Assembly: GCA_900321005.1 (NCBI GenBank) | Contig: ONUF01000004.1 | Span: 52,815 to 116,814 of the forward strand | Reading direction: 5' to 3' | From: an uncultured Bacteroidales bacterium | GTDB lineage: Bacteria > Bacteroidota > Bacteroidia > Bacteroidales > Paludibacteraceae | DNA length: 64,000 nt | Part shown: positions 16,214 through 23,398 of the stretch, one piece after another | How positions within the stretch are numbered: position 1 is the stretch's first letter | How the letters are laid out: each line of letters starts with the position of its first letter | The notes under the pieces: model-generated | What the model was told of the DNA's origin: nothing | The model's database searches: none | Seen by the model: only the letters and a program-made list of their open reading frames with translations | Position numbers and translations under genes: made by a program

Positions 16214-18197
16214 CGACGAACGCAACAAAGAGCGACGCCGCAAGTACGACCCCATCACAGGTGAGGGTTGTGACTCGTGTGAGCGTATGTCATTTTCTGC
16301 ACTCGAACTGGGGTGGTATGACTATCAAGTACCGAAAGACTGCTACGAGGAAAAAATCTTCCAAGACCTCTACGAATGTGGATTCTCTATCAGAACATAC
16401 CTGCATCGTCTCGGCCTCCGATATACTCGCGTCAATCTCGAAGAAGTAAAGCGTGAAATAATCAGGGCGCGATGCAAACATGACTTTGAGTATGCTGCGG
16501 CTTCTTTCTTTTATATCAAGGACAAGAATCCGCTCAACCTCAAACCGATATTGTTTAGGCTGAATCGTGGCCAGCGGCGACTGCTCAAACTCATATACAA
16601 GTATGACAAAGCAGGACTCCCTGTCCGCATCATCATATGTAAGCGTCGTCAGGTAGGATTCTCTACTCTCGTGCAACTGTACATGGCATGGAAGCAACTC
16701 TTCGTGCTCAACATGGCTTGCTCGCAAGTTGTTGCGCACGTTGAGAACCAAGCGCGTATCATCCGAGGTATGTATTCCAACATGATTAAGCGACTACCTG
16801 CATGGCTTCTTAATCTGCCGGATGACACCAAACTCAAACTGTCACCATACGAGAAAGCAACCAAGACGCAAATCATCAAGGAGATTGGATGTCGTATATC
16901 CGTTGGTTCATCAGAGAAACCTGATAACCTTGCCGGTGATGACGTATCAATGGTACACTTCTCCGAGGTAGGTCTGTTCAAGTCAACGGCAAACAATAAG
17001 CCGGAACAACTTATCCAGACCATCCAAGGTGGTATATCTTATGCGCCGAACACATATATCTTCTATGAGTCAACCGCACGTGGCGTAGGAAACTTCTTCC
17101 ATACCGAATACTTGCGGGCCAAGAAAGGCGAATCTGACTGCGAAGCATTCTTCTCGCCTTGGTTTGATAAAGATGATGACGTGCTGCCTATCGACGACTA
17201 CTATGCCTTCATCGCTTCCATGACCGACTACGAGCGATGGATGTTCGACCAAGGCGCTACACTCGAAGGTATCAACTGGTATCGCAAAGCATCTAAAGGT
17301 CAGAAGGACAAATGGCGTTGGAAATCAGAGCAGCCGACAACCGATGTCGAAGCGTTCCAATCAACAGGACGCAGACTCTATCCGCAAGATGACGTGATGC
17401 GTCTGCGTCGCGGATGTATCGAGCCGAAAATTATCGGAGAGATATACGGAGACAAAACCTACGGACCGGAATCGCTTGTCAATATCAAGTACCGCTCTGA
17501 ACCAGGAGGAAATCTGAAGATTTGGTTCGAGCCGGACCATCGGCCAGACAGGCAATGCAACGACAGATATGTTGTTATCGTCGATATAGGTGGAACATCA
17601 GACCACTCTGACCGCTCAGTCATCTGCGTCATCGACCGCTATGACATGACACACGGAGGTGTACCGATAGTCGTTGCAGAGTGGTGCGGTCATATTGACC
17701 ACTACCTCCTCGCATGGAAAGCCGTACAGATTGCGACCATATATAACAACGCACTCCTCGTTATTGAGTCTAACACTCTGGAGACAGAGCAGACAGAAGG
17801 AGACCACTTTGAATACGTACTGGACGAAATAGCATACCACTACGACAATCTGTACTGCCGTGTGGATGCCGAAAAAATCGAAATGGGATTTGAACCCAAG
17901 TGGGGATTCCACACCAACAAGTCCACAAAGCGCATGGTATGCGACCACCAGAAGAAGGCGCTGCGTGAGAATATGTATATAGAGACATGTTCTGATGCGG
18001 TGGACGAGCACGACTGGATGGAAATTAAGAAGAATGGTTCTATCGGTGCAGTCGAAGGACAGCACGACGACCGGCATATAACACGCGCTATCGGTATATG
18101 GGTATGCTACGACTACCTCAACACGCCTCGAAAAGTTGTACCGCGCTCCGCAAGGGCCAAAGCAATGACTAAGGTAATAGGAATGACAACAATATAA
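16182..18197 (+). CDS. terL: Terminase large subunit
   Basis: At 671 residues, slightly long for the family because of about 100 extra N-terminal residues. The ATPase half has a Walker A-like KRRQVGFST (154-162) and a Walker B/glutamate segment VSMVHFSEVG (255-264). The coupling motif region is TYIFYESTARG (291-301). The nuclease half has VVIVDIGG (D468), LLVIESNT and a late DDRHITRA, the usual three acidic clusters of the RNase H fold. It pumps DNA into the head through the portal and cuts it. No small terminase is recognised upstream, where it normally sits. Confidence 0.9.
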   Translation: MLTPEEFIRINDERNKERRRKYDPITGEGCDSCERMSFSALELGWYDYQVPKDCYEEKIFQDLYECGFSIRTYLHRLGLRYTRVNLEEVKREIIRARCKHDFEYAAASFFYIKDKNPLNLKPILFRLNRGQRRLLKLIYKYDKAGLPVRIIICKRRQVGFSTLVQLYMAWKQLFVLNMACSQVVAHVENQARIIRGMYSNMIKRLPAWLLNLPDDTKLKLSPYEKATKTQIIKEIGCRISVGSSEKPDNLAGDDVSMVHFSEVGLFKSTANNKPEQLIQTIQGGISYAPNTYIFYESTARGVGNFFHTEYLRAKKGESDCEAFFSPWFDKDDDVLPIDDYYAFIASMTDYERWMFDQGATLEGINWYRKASKGQKDKWRWKSEQPTTDVEAFQSTGRRLYPQDDVMRLRRGCIEPKIIGEIYGDKTYGPESLVNIKYRSEPGGNLKIWFEPDHRPDRQCNDRYVVIVDIGGTSDHSDRSVICVIDRYDMTHGGVPIVVAEWCGHIDHYLLAWKAVQIATIYNNALLVIESNTLETEQTEGDHFEYVLDEIAYHYDNLYCRVDAEKIEMGFEPKWGFHTNKSTKRMVCDHQKKALRENMYIETCSDAVDEHDWMEIKKNGSIGAVEGQHDDRHITRAIGIWVCYDYLNTPRKVVPRSARAKAMTKVIGMTTI

Positions 18198-18208
18198 ACA
18201 ACACCATT

Positions 18209-18661
18209 ATGACAAAACAAGAATTTCGTAGAGCCGTCTATGAACACTGGCTCTTACTCCAAGTCTTTTTCAAACTGAAAATGGACGGACTCAGACTGTC
18301 ACTCGCAGTCTTCATGTGCAATGCCTTGCAGAAGGCGCGTAACAAACGCTTCTATGTCATCGAGAACGCACAAGGAAAACTCGTATGGGTCTGCAATGAA
18401 GACATTGCGGCGATGAAAAAACCGAGACGTGTACGCAAACTCGTCAATGGAAAGTTGGTAACGTACAAAATTACCATGCTCCCGAAGCACACGTCGCATC
18501 TGGACGTGATGAAGAATTGCCTCTACTATACGCCGTCTTCTCTCAATAACTCCGATGGTCTTTCTCCCAAGGAGCGCATGGAGCGTCGCAAAGGATGGCT
18601 GAAATATATGGAGCGTATTCGTATGAACCGCCTGTTCGGCAAACTCGAAGCTGTCAAATGA
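18209..18661 (+). CDS. Basic phage protein, unknown function
   Basis: At 150 residues, very basic, with a helical N-terminus (about 1-48), a beta-like middle with RFYVIENAQGKLVWVCNEDI (about 47-66) and a basic helical C-terminus (KERMERRKGWLKYMERIRMN). The charge suggests nucleic-acid contact. It overlaps the next gene through ATGA. Placed just after the terminase, it might be a packaging partner, but no family is recognised. Confidence 0.6.
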   Translation: MTKQEFRRAVYEHWLLLQVFFKLKMDGLRLSLAVFMCNALQKARNKRFYVIENAQGKLVWVCNEDIAAMKKPRRVRKLVNGKLVTYKITMLPKHTSHLDVMKNCLYYTPSSLNNSDGLSPKERMERRKGWLKYMERIRMNRLFGKLEAVK

Positions 18662-19185
18662 ATAAAACCAAACAAGATTGGGTCATCACATCCCTCGGCA
18701 AAGTAGTCCGCAGGGATAAGGTAAAGCCGAAAGACATCGTGCCGGATGAAATCAAATGGCACGAGGAGGACATTCCTATGTCCGTACCAAACTCGTTCGG
18801 TACGAAAGAGATTGCCTATAACGTGAGGGATAATGTCATAGACTTTTGTCCGAATGCTTTCCTTGCCACGGAAGAGACACCGAAGAAACCCGGACCGAAG
18901 CCGAAAGGAAAAGTAGTTGAGCAAGATGAGTTTCGCGAACTCATCCGGCAGCAACTCATGGACCGCATGGATAAGTTTTGGGCGAACTGGGAAACACTCA
19001 AAGCGGTAGACAAGTGTGCATACTATACCAAACTTCTCCTCTTTGCGTACTCCAAAGCACCGAACGAGAGAGTATTAGACCCGCTCACGGCCAAGAACCG
19101 TAAAGATGAAAGCAAGCGTGCCGCTGCCGCAGAAGCCATCCACAATGGTCTTCCCGCCACGGCGGACACCAACTTTGAAGAATAA
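18658..19185 (+). CDS. Phage protein with KPGPKPKG motif, unknown function
   Basis: The ATG at 18658 overlaps the previous stop (ATGA), which decides the start over an earlier in-frame Met. The product has 175 residues. An AT-hook-like KPGPKPKG lies at about 76-83, and a helical segment with ELIRQQLMDRMDKFWANWET follows (about 93-112). The C-terminus is polar. Because terminase small subunits are small, helical and DNA-binding, this gene or its neighbour could play that part, though the order would be reversed. Confidence 0.55.
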   Translation: MNKTKQDWVITSLGKVVRRDKVKPKDIVPDEIKWHEEDIPMSVPNSFGTKEIAYNVRDNVIDFCPNAFLATEETPKKPGPKPKGKVVEQDEFRELIRQQLMDRMDKFWANWETLKAVDKCAYYTKLLLFAYSKAPNERVLDPLTAKNRKDESKRAAAAEAIHNGLPATADTNFEE

Positions 19186-19204
19186 CAACTAAATCATTCA
19201 CACA

Positions 19205-19726
19205 ATGAAAGAACTGTTCAAGTACTTATTAGGTTACCACAGAGTACTATTCTGTGACCTTGATGGAACGCTCATCCGTACAAAGAGCGGCAAAACCTTT
19301 CCAATAGATAAGTTCGACTGGGAACTTCGGCAAGATGTGATAGAGGCAATCGACAACTATATGCCTGACTGCATCTTTATCGTAACCAATCAGGGAGGTA
19401 TAGAAAAAGGATTCATACTGGAGTCTGATTTCGAGCATAAGATAGAGCATATCGTAAGCGACATGGAGTTTGCTTTGCCGGATGTCCTACACATCGACTA
19501 CGAGTACTGCATATCTAATGATAAGAATGACCCTATGCGTAAGCCGAATGCTGGAATGATAGAGTCATTTAAGGATAAATTTTTGTTCTTCAAGTATCAG
19601 GCAATGATGATTGGAGACGCAAGCGGCAAGCCAGGACAATTCTCTGACTCCGACAAAAAGACAGCAGAAAACGCAGGAATCCGCTACATGGATGTAGATG
19701 ATTTCGTTGCAAAATTCAAATCATAA
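19205..19726 (+). CDS. HAD-family polynucleotide 3'-phosphatase-like protein
   Basis: At 173 residues with all four HAD motifs: CDLDGT (D18, D20), VTNQGG (T61), RKPNAGM (K112 or K113 region) and GDASGKPGQFSDSD (D138, D148/D150). The motif III and IV forms are those of polynucleotide kinase 3'-phosphatases such as T4 Pnkp. No P-loop kinase half is present, so it would only remove 3'-phosphates from nicked DNA or RNA. Such an enzyme could repair ends made by host defence nucleases. It starts 19 bases after the upstream gene. The family call is firm; the substrate is inferred. Confidence 0.8.
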   Translation: MKELFKYLLGYHRVLFCDLDGTLIRTKSGKTFPIDKFDWELRQDVIEAIDNYMPDCIFIVTNQGGIEKGFILESDFEHKIEHIVSDMEFALPDVLHIDYEYCISNDKNDPMRKPNAGMIESFKDKFLFFKYQAMMIGDASGKPGQFSDSDKKTAENAGIRYMDVDDFVAKFKS

Positions 19727-19738
19727 ACTGTTTGTAAA

Positions 19739-20284
19739 ATGAAAGAACTGATTGAAACCGCTGCCCTCATGTGCAGCATCGATTACAAAGAGCGCTTCCG
19801 CGCAGAGTATTTCCAACTCCTTATCCGTTACACCAAACTGAAAAAGTTGGTTGCAGACTGGAGTAAAGGCATCTTGACATTCGAACCGACATGTCCGCTT
19901 TCAACCTATCAGCTGCAACTCGGGGCGATGAACACCTATCTGACCGTGCTCGAAGCGCGTGCCAAGATGGAGGGTATTGACCTCAATGCCGAATCTATGG
20001 CACAGGCTAACATCCCGAGCACCGTAACCAAGGAAGAGGTCAAGGAAAACATGAAGGATGTTGTTGTCCGCACGATTATCGACTTCGGCAAGCCAACCAC
20101 CTACGTCACCATCCGTATGAAGAATGGCTTCACACTCCGGGAGAGCACCACCTGCGTTGACCCGCGCAACTACAACGAGGAAATCGGCGCAGAAATCTGC
20201 TTGAAACGTCTGGAGAATCAGGTATGGCTATTACTCGGCTACGCGCTTCAAGAGAAACGCTACCAGCAGCAGGGTAGAGCCTAA
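19739..20284 (+). CDS. crAss001_48-like / N4 Gp49-like two-domain phage protein
   Basis: At 181 residues. The N-terminal half (about 14-80) has YKERFRAEYFQLLIRYTKLK and ends with MNTYLTVLEARAKMEGID, like the small crAss001_48 helical domain. The C-terminal half (about 105-175) has ESTTCVDPRNYNEEIGAEIC and VWLLLGYALQEK, like N4 Gp49 / Sf6 gp66. Both are widespread phage families without known biochemical function. Here they are joined in one chain. It is the last gene of the rightward module, followed 25 bases later by a strong terminator. Confidence 0.7.
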   Translation: MKELIETAALMCSIDYKERFRAEYFQLLIRYTKLKKLVADWSKGILTFEPTCPLSTYQLQLGAMNTYLTVLEARAKMEGIDLNAESMAQANIPSTVTKEEVKENMKDVVVRTIIDFGKPTTYVTIRMKNGFTLRESTTCVDPRNYNEEIGAEICLKRLENQVWLLLGYALQEKRYQQQGRA

Positions 20285-20309
20285 CACTGGCATAACATAA
20301 TAGGGTGAA

Positions 20310-20354
20310 ATGCTCGCTATGTGAGAAAAATTTATCACATAACGGGCATTTTTC
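20310..20354 (+). terminator. Rho-independent terminator ending the rightward phage module
   Basis: Arms 20310-20324 and 20335-20349 pair over 15 positions with one mismatch and one G-T pair, followed by TTTTTC. It lies 26 bases after the last phage gene and marks a plausible inner limit for the phage end. Confidence 0.85.
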
Positions 20355-20385
20355 TTGCTCATATCAAAAAAAAGTTGTACCTTTG
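20355..20385 (+). promoter_or_regulatory. Promoter without a following gene
   Basis: TTG (20355-20357), 20 bases, TACCTTTG (20378-20385) matches the consensus fully, yet the next open gene starts over 400 bases later and has its own promoter at 20734. It therefore suggests a noncoding transcript. Confidence 0.75.
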
Positions 20386-20490
20386 CACCCGCAATCGAAA
20401 CAGATTGGAAAACTATTTTGATTATCTATTGTTTCACGAGGCAAAATCTATGCACTCATAACCGCTTGATACACAAGCATTTGCGGGATT
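20386..20490 (+). ncRNA. Candidate small structured RNA, about 100 nt
   Basis: The segment begins where transcription from the strong promoter should start. CCCGCAA (20388-20394) can pair with TTGCGGG (20481-20487), closing a domain. Just inside the 3' strand a hairpin GCTTG/CAAGC with a 5-base loop (20464-20478) forms. The arrangement recalls the 3' half of a tRNA, but there is no T-loop consensus and the length is wrong. No good reading frame fits. There is no clear terminator after it, so the 3' end is a guess. Confidence 0.35.
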
Positions 20491-20542
20491 TTCAACAATC
20501 TACATAGTATATAATACCGAAGCGTTTAGCGTGCAAAATTTA

Positions 20543-20593
20543 GTGCGTGATAAGTGCGAGATAAGTGCGAGATAAGTACGCGGTAAGTGCGAG
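20543..20593. repeat. 11-bp tandem array, 4.6 copies
   Basis: Units GTGCGTGATAA, GTGCGAGATAA, GTGCGAGATAA, GTACGCGGTAA and a partial GTGCGAG follow each other with a strict 11-bp period. They lie in the 520-bp gene-free stretch between phage and host genes. Confidence 0.85.
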
Positions 20594-20597
20594 GTTT

Positions 20598-20641
20598 TCG
20601 AGCTTCGCTCAGGGTCTTCTCGGGGTCCTTTCGGGGACCGC
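20598..20641. repeat. Second 11-bp tandem array, 4 copies
   Basis: Units TCGAGCTTCGC, TCAGGGTCTTC, TCGGGGTCCTT and TCGGGGACCGC start every 11 bases. The last units also form a GGTCC/GGACC hairpin. A related array is at 29828-29860. Confidence 0.6.
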
Positions 20642-20733
20642 TGCTCCCCGGGGCAACATCCATGCGAGGACGCTCAAAATAGCCGTTCAATAAGAAAAAA
20701 GTAACATTTTTTACAAAAAAATGCATACACCTA

Positions 20734-20764
20734 TTGCGTATATTAAAAAAATGTTGTAATTTTG
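20734..20764 (+). promoter_or_regulatory. Promoter of the sugar-uptake operon
   Basis: TTG (20734-20736), 20 bases, TAATTTTG (20757-20764), 43 bases before the MFS start codon. The spacer holds the AT-rich CGTATATTAAAAAAATGTTG typical of this chromosome. Confidence 0.75.
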
Positions 20765-20807
20765 TGCCCGATTTGTAAAGTATACTTGACAAAATACCAT
20801 AAATAAC

Positions 20808-22163
20808 ATGCAGAAACGAAATTTATCCTTTACGCAACTCTTCAATCTGAGTTTTGGATTTTTCGGTGTACAGATTGCTTATGCGCTGCAGAGCGCTAAT
20901 ATCTCCCGTATTTTTGCAACCCTGGGCGCAGATCCTCACACGCTGAGTTTCTTCTGGATACTCCCGCCGTTGATGGGTATGATCGTGCAGCCGCTGGTTG
21001 GTAAGTATAGCGACAAGACCTGGAATCGTCTCGGTCGCCGTAAACCCTACTTGCTTGTGGGCGCGCTCATCGCGGTCGCGGTAATGTTGCTGCTCCCGAA
21101 TGCCGGAGACTTCACATTCACGCAATCGGTCTTCTTGGGCTTGAACGCCGCGATGTGGTTCGGCTTGTTCAGCCTCATGTTCCTTGATACGAGTATTAAC
21201 ATCGCCATGCAGCCCTTCAAGATGATGGTGGGCGATATGGTCAACGAAGAGCAGAAGGGTACGGCTTACGCTATTCAGTCCGCGCTCTGTAACGCCGGAT
21301 CGGTAGTAGGTTACCTCTTCCCGATTTTCTTTACCTGGATCGGCATCGCCAATGAGGCCCCGGAGGGTGTCATTCCTGATTCGGTGAAATGGTCCTTCTA
21401 CGCGGGCGCGGCGATTCTCATCCTCTGCTCGCTCTATACCTTCGGCACGGTGAAGGAGCTGAACCCGGAGGAGTACGCCGAGTTCCATGGTATCAAGGAA
21501 GAAAATCATCAATCATCAATCAGCAATCAGCAATCGGAGGACGGTTTCGTAACCTTGCTGCGCAAGGCGCCGTCGGCTTTCTGGACCGTAGGTCTGGTTC
21601 AGTTCTTCTGCTGGGCGGCCTTCATGTATATGTGGACCTATTCGAATGGCGCTATTGCCGCTAACTGCTACGGCTGGGACGGCATCAACGCCGCTGACGC
21701 AGCTTTCCAGAACGCCGGCAACTGGGTTGGTGTGGTCTTCTGCGTACAAGCGGTAGGTTCGCTCCTCTGGGCGGCTTTCCTGCCGAAACTCGAGCACTGG
21801 TTTGGCAACAAGGGCGCGTACGCGATCTCGTTGCTCGTCGGCGCAGTAGGCTTCATCTCCGTCTATTTTGTAACGAATGCATACGTCCTCTGGCTCAGTT
21901 ATGCCTTGATTGGCGCAGCTTGGGCAGCGATGTTGGCTTTGCCGTTCACCATCGTGACGAATGCTATCAAGGGCGGAAACATGGGATACTACCTCGGCTT
22001 GTTCAACTGTACGATCTGCGTGCCGCAAATTGTCGCAGCCCTCTGCGGTGGTTTACTCCTTAAATATATATGCGCGCACGTACAGGCTGGTATGCTGGTC
22101 GTAGCCGGTGTGCTCCTAATCCTCGGCGCCGCATCCGTATTCCTTATTAAAGAGAAAGAGTAA
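20808..22163 (+). CDS. MFS sugar:cation symporter (SLC45 / maltose-type)
   Basis: At 451 residues with about twelve hydrophobic segments. The loop after the second segment has the MFS signature in YSDKTWNRLGRRKPYLLVG (about 67-85). The form is that of SLC45/GPH-type sugar symporters used for disaccharides. The central loop between the sixth and seventh segments (about 230-245) holds an in-frame heptamer array giving HQSSISNQQS. First gene of the operon with lipoprotein and SusC/D/E-like genes, it would carry the imported sugar across the inner membrane. The exact sugar is inferred; malto-oligosaccharides are likely given the starch-binding-like partner. Confidence 0.75.
   Translation: MQKRNLSFTQLFNLSFGFFGVQIAYALQSANISRIFATLGADPHTLSFFWILPPLMGMIVQPLVGKYSDKTWNRLGRRKPYLLVGALIAVAVMLLLPNAGDFTFTQSVFLGLNAAMWFGLFSLMFLDTSINIAMQPFKMMVGDMVNEEQKGTAYAIQSALCNAGSVVGYLFPIFFTWIGIANEAPEGVIPDSVKWSFYAGAAILILCSLYTFGTVKELNPEEYAEFHGIKEENHQSSISNQQSEDGFVTLLRKAPSAFWTVGLVQFFCWAAFMYMWTYSNGAIAANCYGWDGINAADAAFQNAGNWVGVVFCVQAVGSLLWAAFLPKLEHWFGNKGAYAISLLVGAVGFISVYFVTNAYVLWLSYALIGAAWAAMLALPFTIVTNAIKGGNMGYYLGLFNCTICVPQIVAALCGGLLLKYICAHVQAGMLVVAGVLLILGAASVFLIKEKE
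21505..21536. repeat. Heptamer array inside the MFS gene
   Basis: Four units of CATCAAT or CAGCAAT follow each other with a 7-bp period and are read in frame in the cytoplasmic loop. Confidence 0.85.
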
Positions 22164-22186
22164 TTAACAAACTAAAATATCTATTT

Positions 22187-23383
22187 ATGAAAAACAATTT
22201 ATTCAAACTAACGGCTCTATTGGTTGTAGTTGTCGGTTTGGTCAGTTGTCGCGAGAAAGTGAACGTGATTGGTATCACGGAAAATGTCTCGAACAAAACG
22301 CTGCAAGGATGTTATTTCCATACAGTGCTTGATTCGGCAACAATGACAACCTTTAAGAAAGAATGTATCTTCAAAGAAGATTCAACAGGATCTCATGTCG
22401 GCTATTACCGTACATGTAGGGCGGGGCAAGGTGCTCTCGTGGATGACCCCAAACCATTCACTTGGGTATCGGTTATGGATCCGAGTCTCCTGTTTAAAAC
22501 AATTGTCGTAACCTTCGAAGATGGTTCTAAGAAAGAGTTTAAGTGGGAAAACGGCATTCTCGATGATGGCGAAGATGAATACAGCAAGAGTGTAACCGGT
22601 CTGTCGGATGTAGATGTAGAGTTAGGCATCATCACTGATCTGGAGAACACAGAGTATAAGGCTGAGCAGAAGACATTCCATAAACACATGGTGGATGTTC
22701 CTTATCTGTCATGGAAAACAAAAGTGGACAGAACGTCCTATCTGCCGGCTGATACGGCTGCGAAGGCCGCAAAATATCGCGCTGACTTGGAGCCGTATAA
22801 GGATACCATCGTTTGGTTCTTGCGTACCCAGGTTTCTACGCATACCATTGGTTTCGTATATTTGGATACCGTTATTAATGATATGGATACAACGTACGAA
22901 CCGATAAATATCGTATATGTGGATCCGGTTCCGAACTCCGCAGGCAAGCACTCAATCACCTATTTGGTATCGGAGCAAAAAACGCGCGAAGAGCAAGTGA
23001 ACGACCGCCCGGAGAGTGTCATTTCGAGTATTATGGCATTCAAACGTGTAGGAGATGTGAATACAGCCCTTTACACGTATGAGGTGCATGCATGGTCAGA
23101 GAAATACTATACGGATCCTACAAGTCCGGAGGCTATCGCGCATGACTCCGTCTATTCGATGAACGCATCCGCTTGGATGATTACGGAATACACGAACTCT
23201 TTGAAGTTTGATGTCTTGCTGTTCGGCCAAACGGAACTCTCTGAGAAAGTAACAGAGGGTGGAACTGAAGTTATCAACACGCATGAGGAGAAGAATGATG
23301 TATATCAAACTCTCAATATTTCCGGCTATAGCAAGAAGAAAGGTGAAGCTACACAAGCTGGTTTGAAATATAAGTTGCAATAA
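22187..23383 (+). CDS. Surface or periplasmic lipoprotein, unknown function
   Basis: At 398 residues. The signal peptide ends in VGLVSC (C21), a lipobox. The rest is beta-rich, with many Thr, Asp and Tyr residues and no recognised domain. It starts 23 bases after the symporter and ends 15 bases before susC, so it belongs to the uptake operon. It may help hold or pass the glycan at the outer membrane, or be a surface lipoprotein of another kind. No enzymatic motif is seen. Confidence 0.6.
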   Translation: MKNNLFKLTALLVVVVGLVSCREKVNVIGITENVSNKTLQGCYFHTVLDSATMTTFKKECIFKEDSTGSHVGYYRTCRAGQGALVDDPKPFTWVSVMDPSLLFKTIVVTFEDGSKKEFKWENGILDDGEDEYSKSVTGLSDVDVELGIITDLENTEYKAEQKTFHKHMVDVPYLSWKTKVDRTSYLPADTAAKAAKYRADLEPYKDTIVWFLRTQVSTHTIGFVYLDTVINDMDTTYEPINIVYVDPVPNSAGKHSITYLVSEQKTREEQVNDRPESVISSIMAFKRVGDVNTALYTYEVHAWSEKYYTDPTSPEAIAHDSVYSMNASAWMITEYTNSLKFDVLLFGQTELSEKVTEGGTEVINTHEEKNDVYQTLNISGYSKKKGEATQAGLKYKLQ

Positions 23384-23398
23384 TAAAATTACAATACA

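Noticed and set aside
1-20300. A second DGR variable region elsewhere in the phage
   Set aside because: The invariant block CGGCGTGGCTTCTTC was seen only in the two places described.
20388-20487. Possible tRNA with CTCATAA anticodon-like loop
   Set aside because: The stems around the loop do not pair, there is no T-loop consensus and the spacing is wrong.
20526-20792. Open frame on the minus strand across the 11-bp arrays
   Set aside because: It is low-complexity, runs over tandem repeats and the host promoter, and has no recognisable content.
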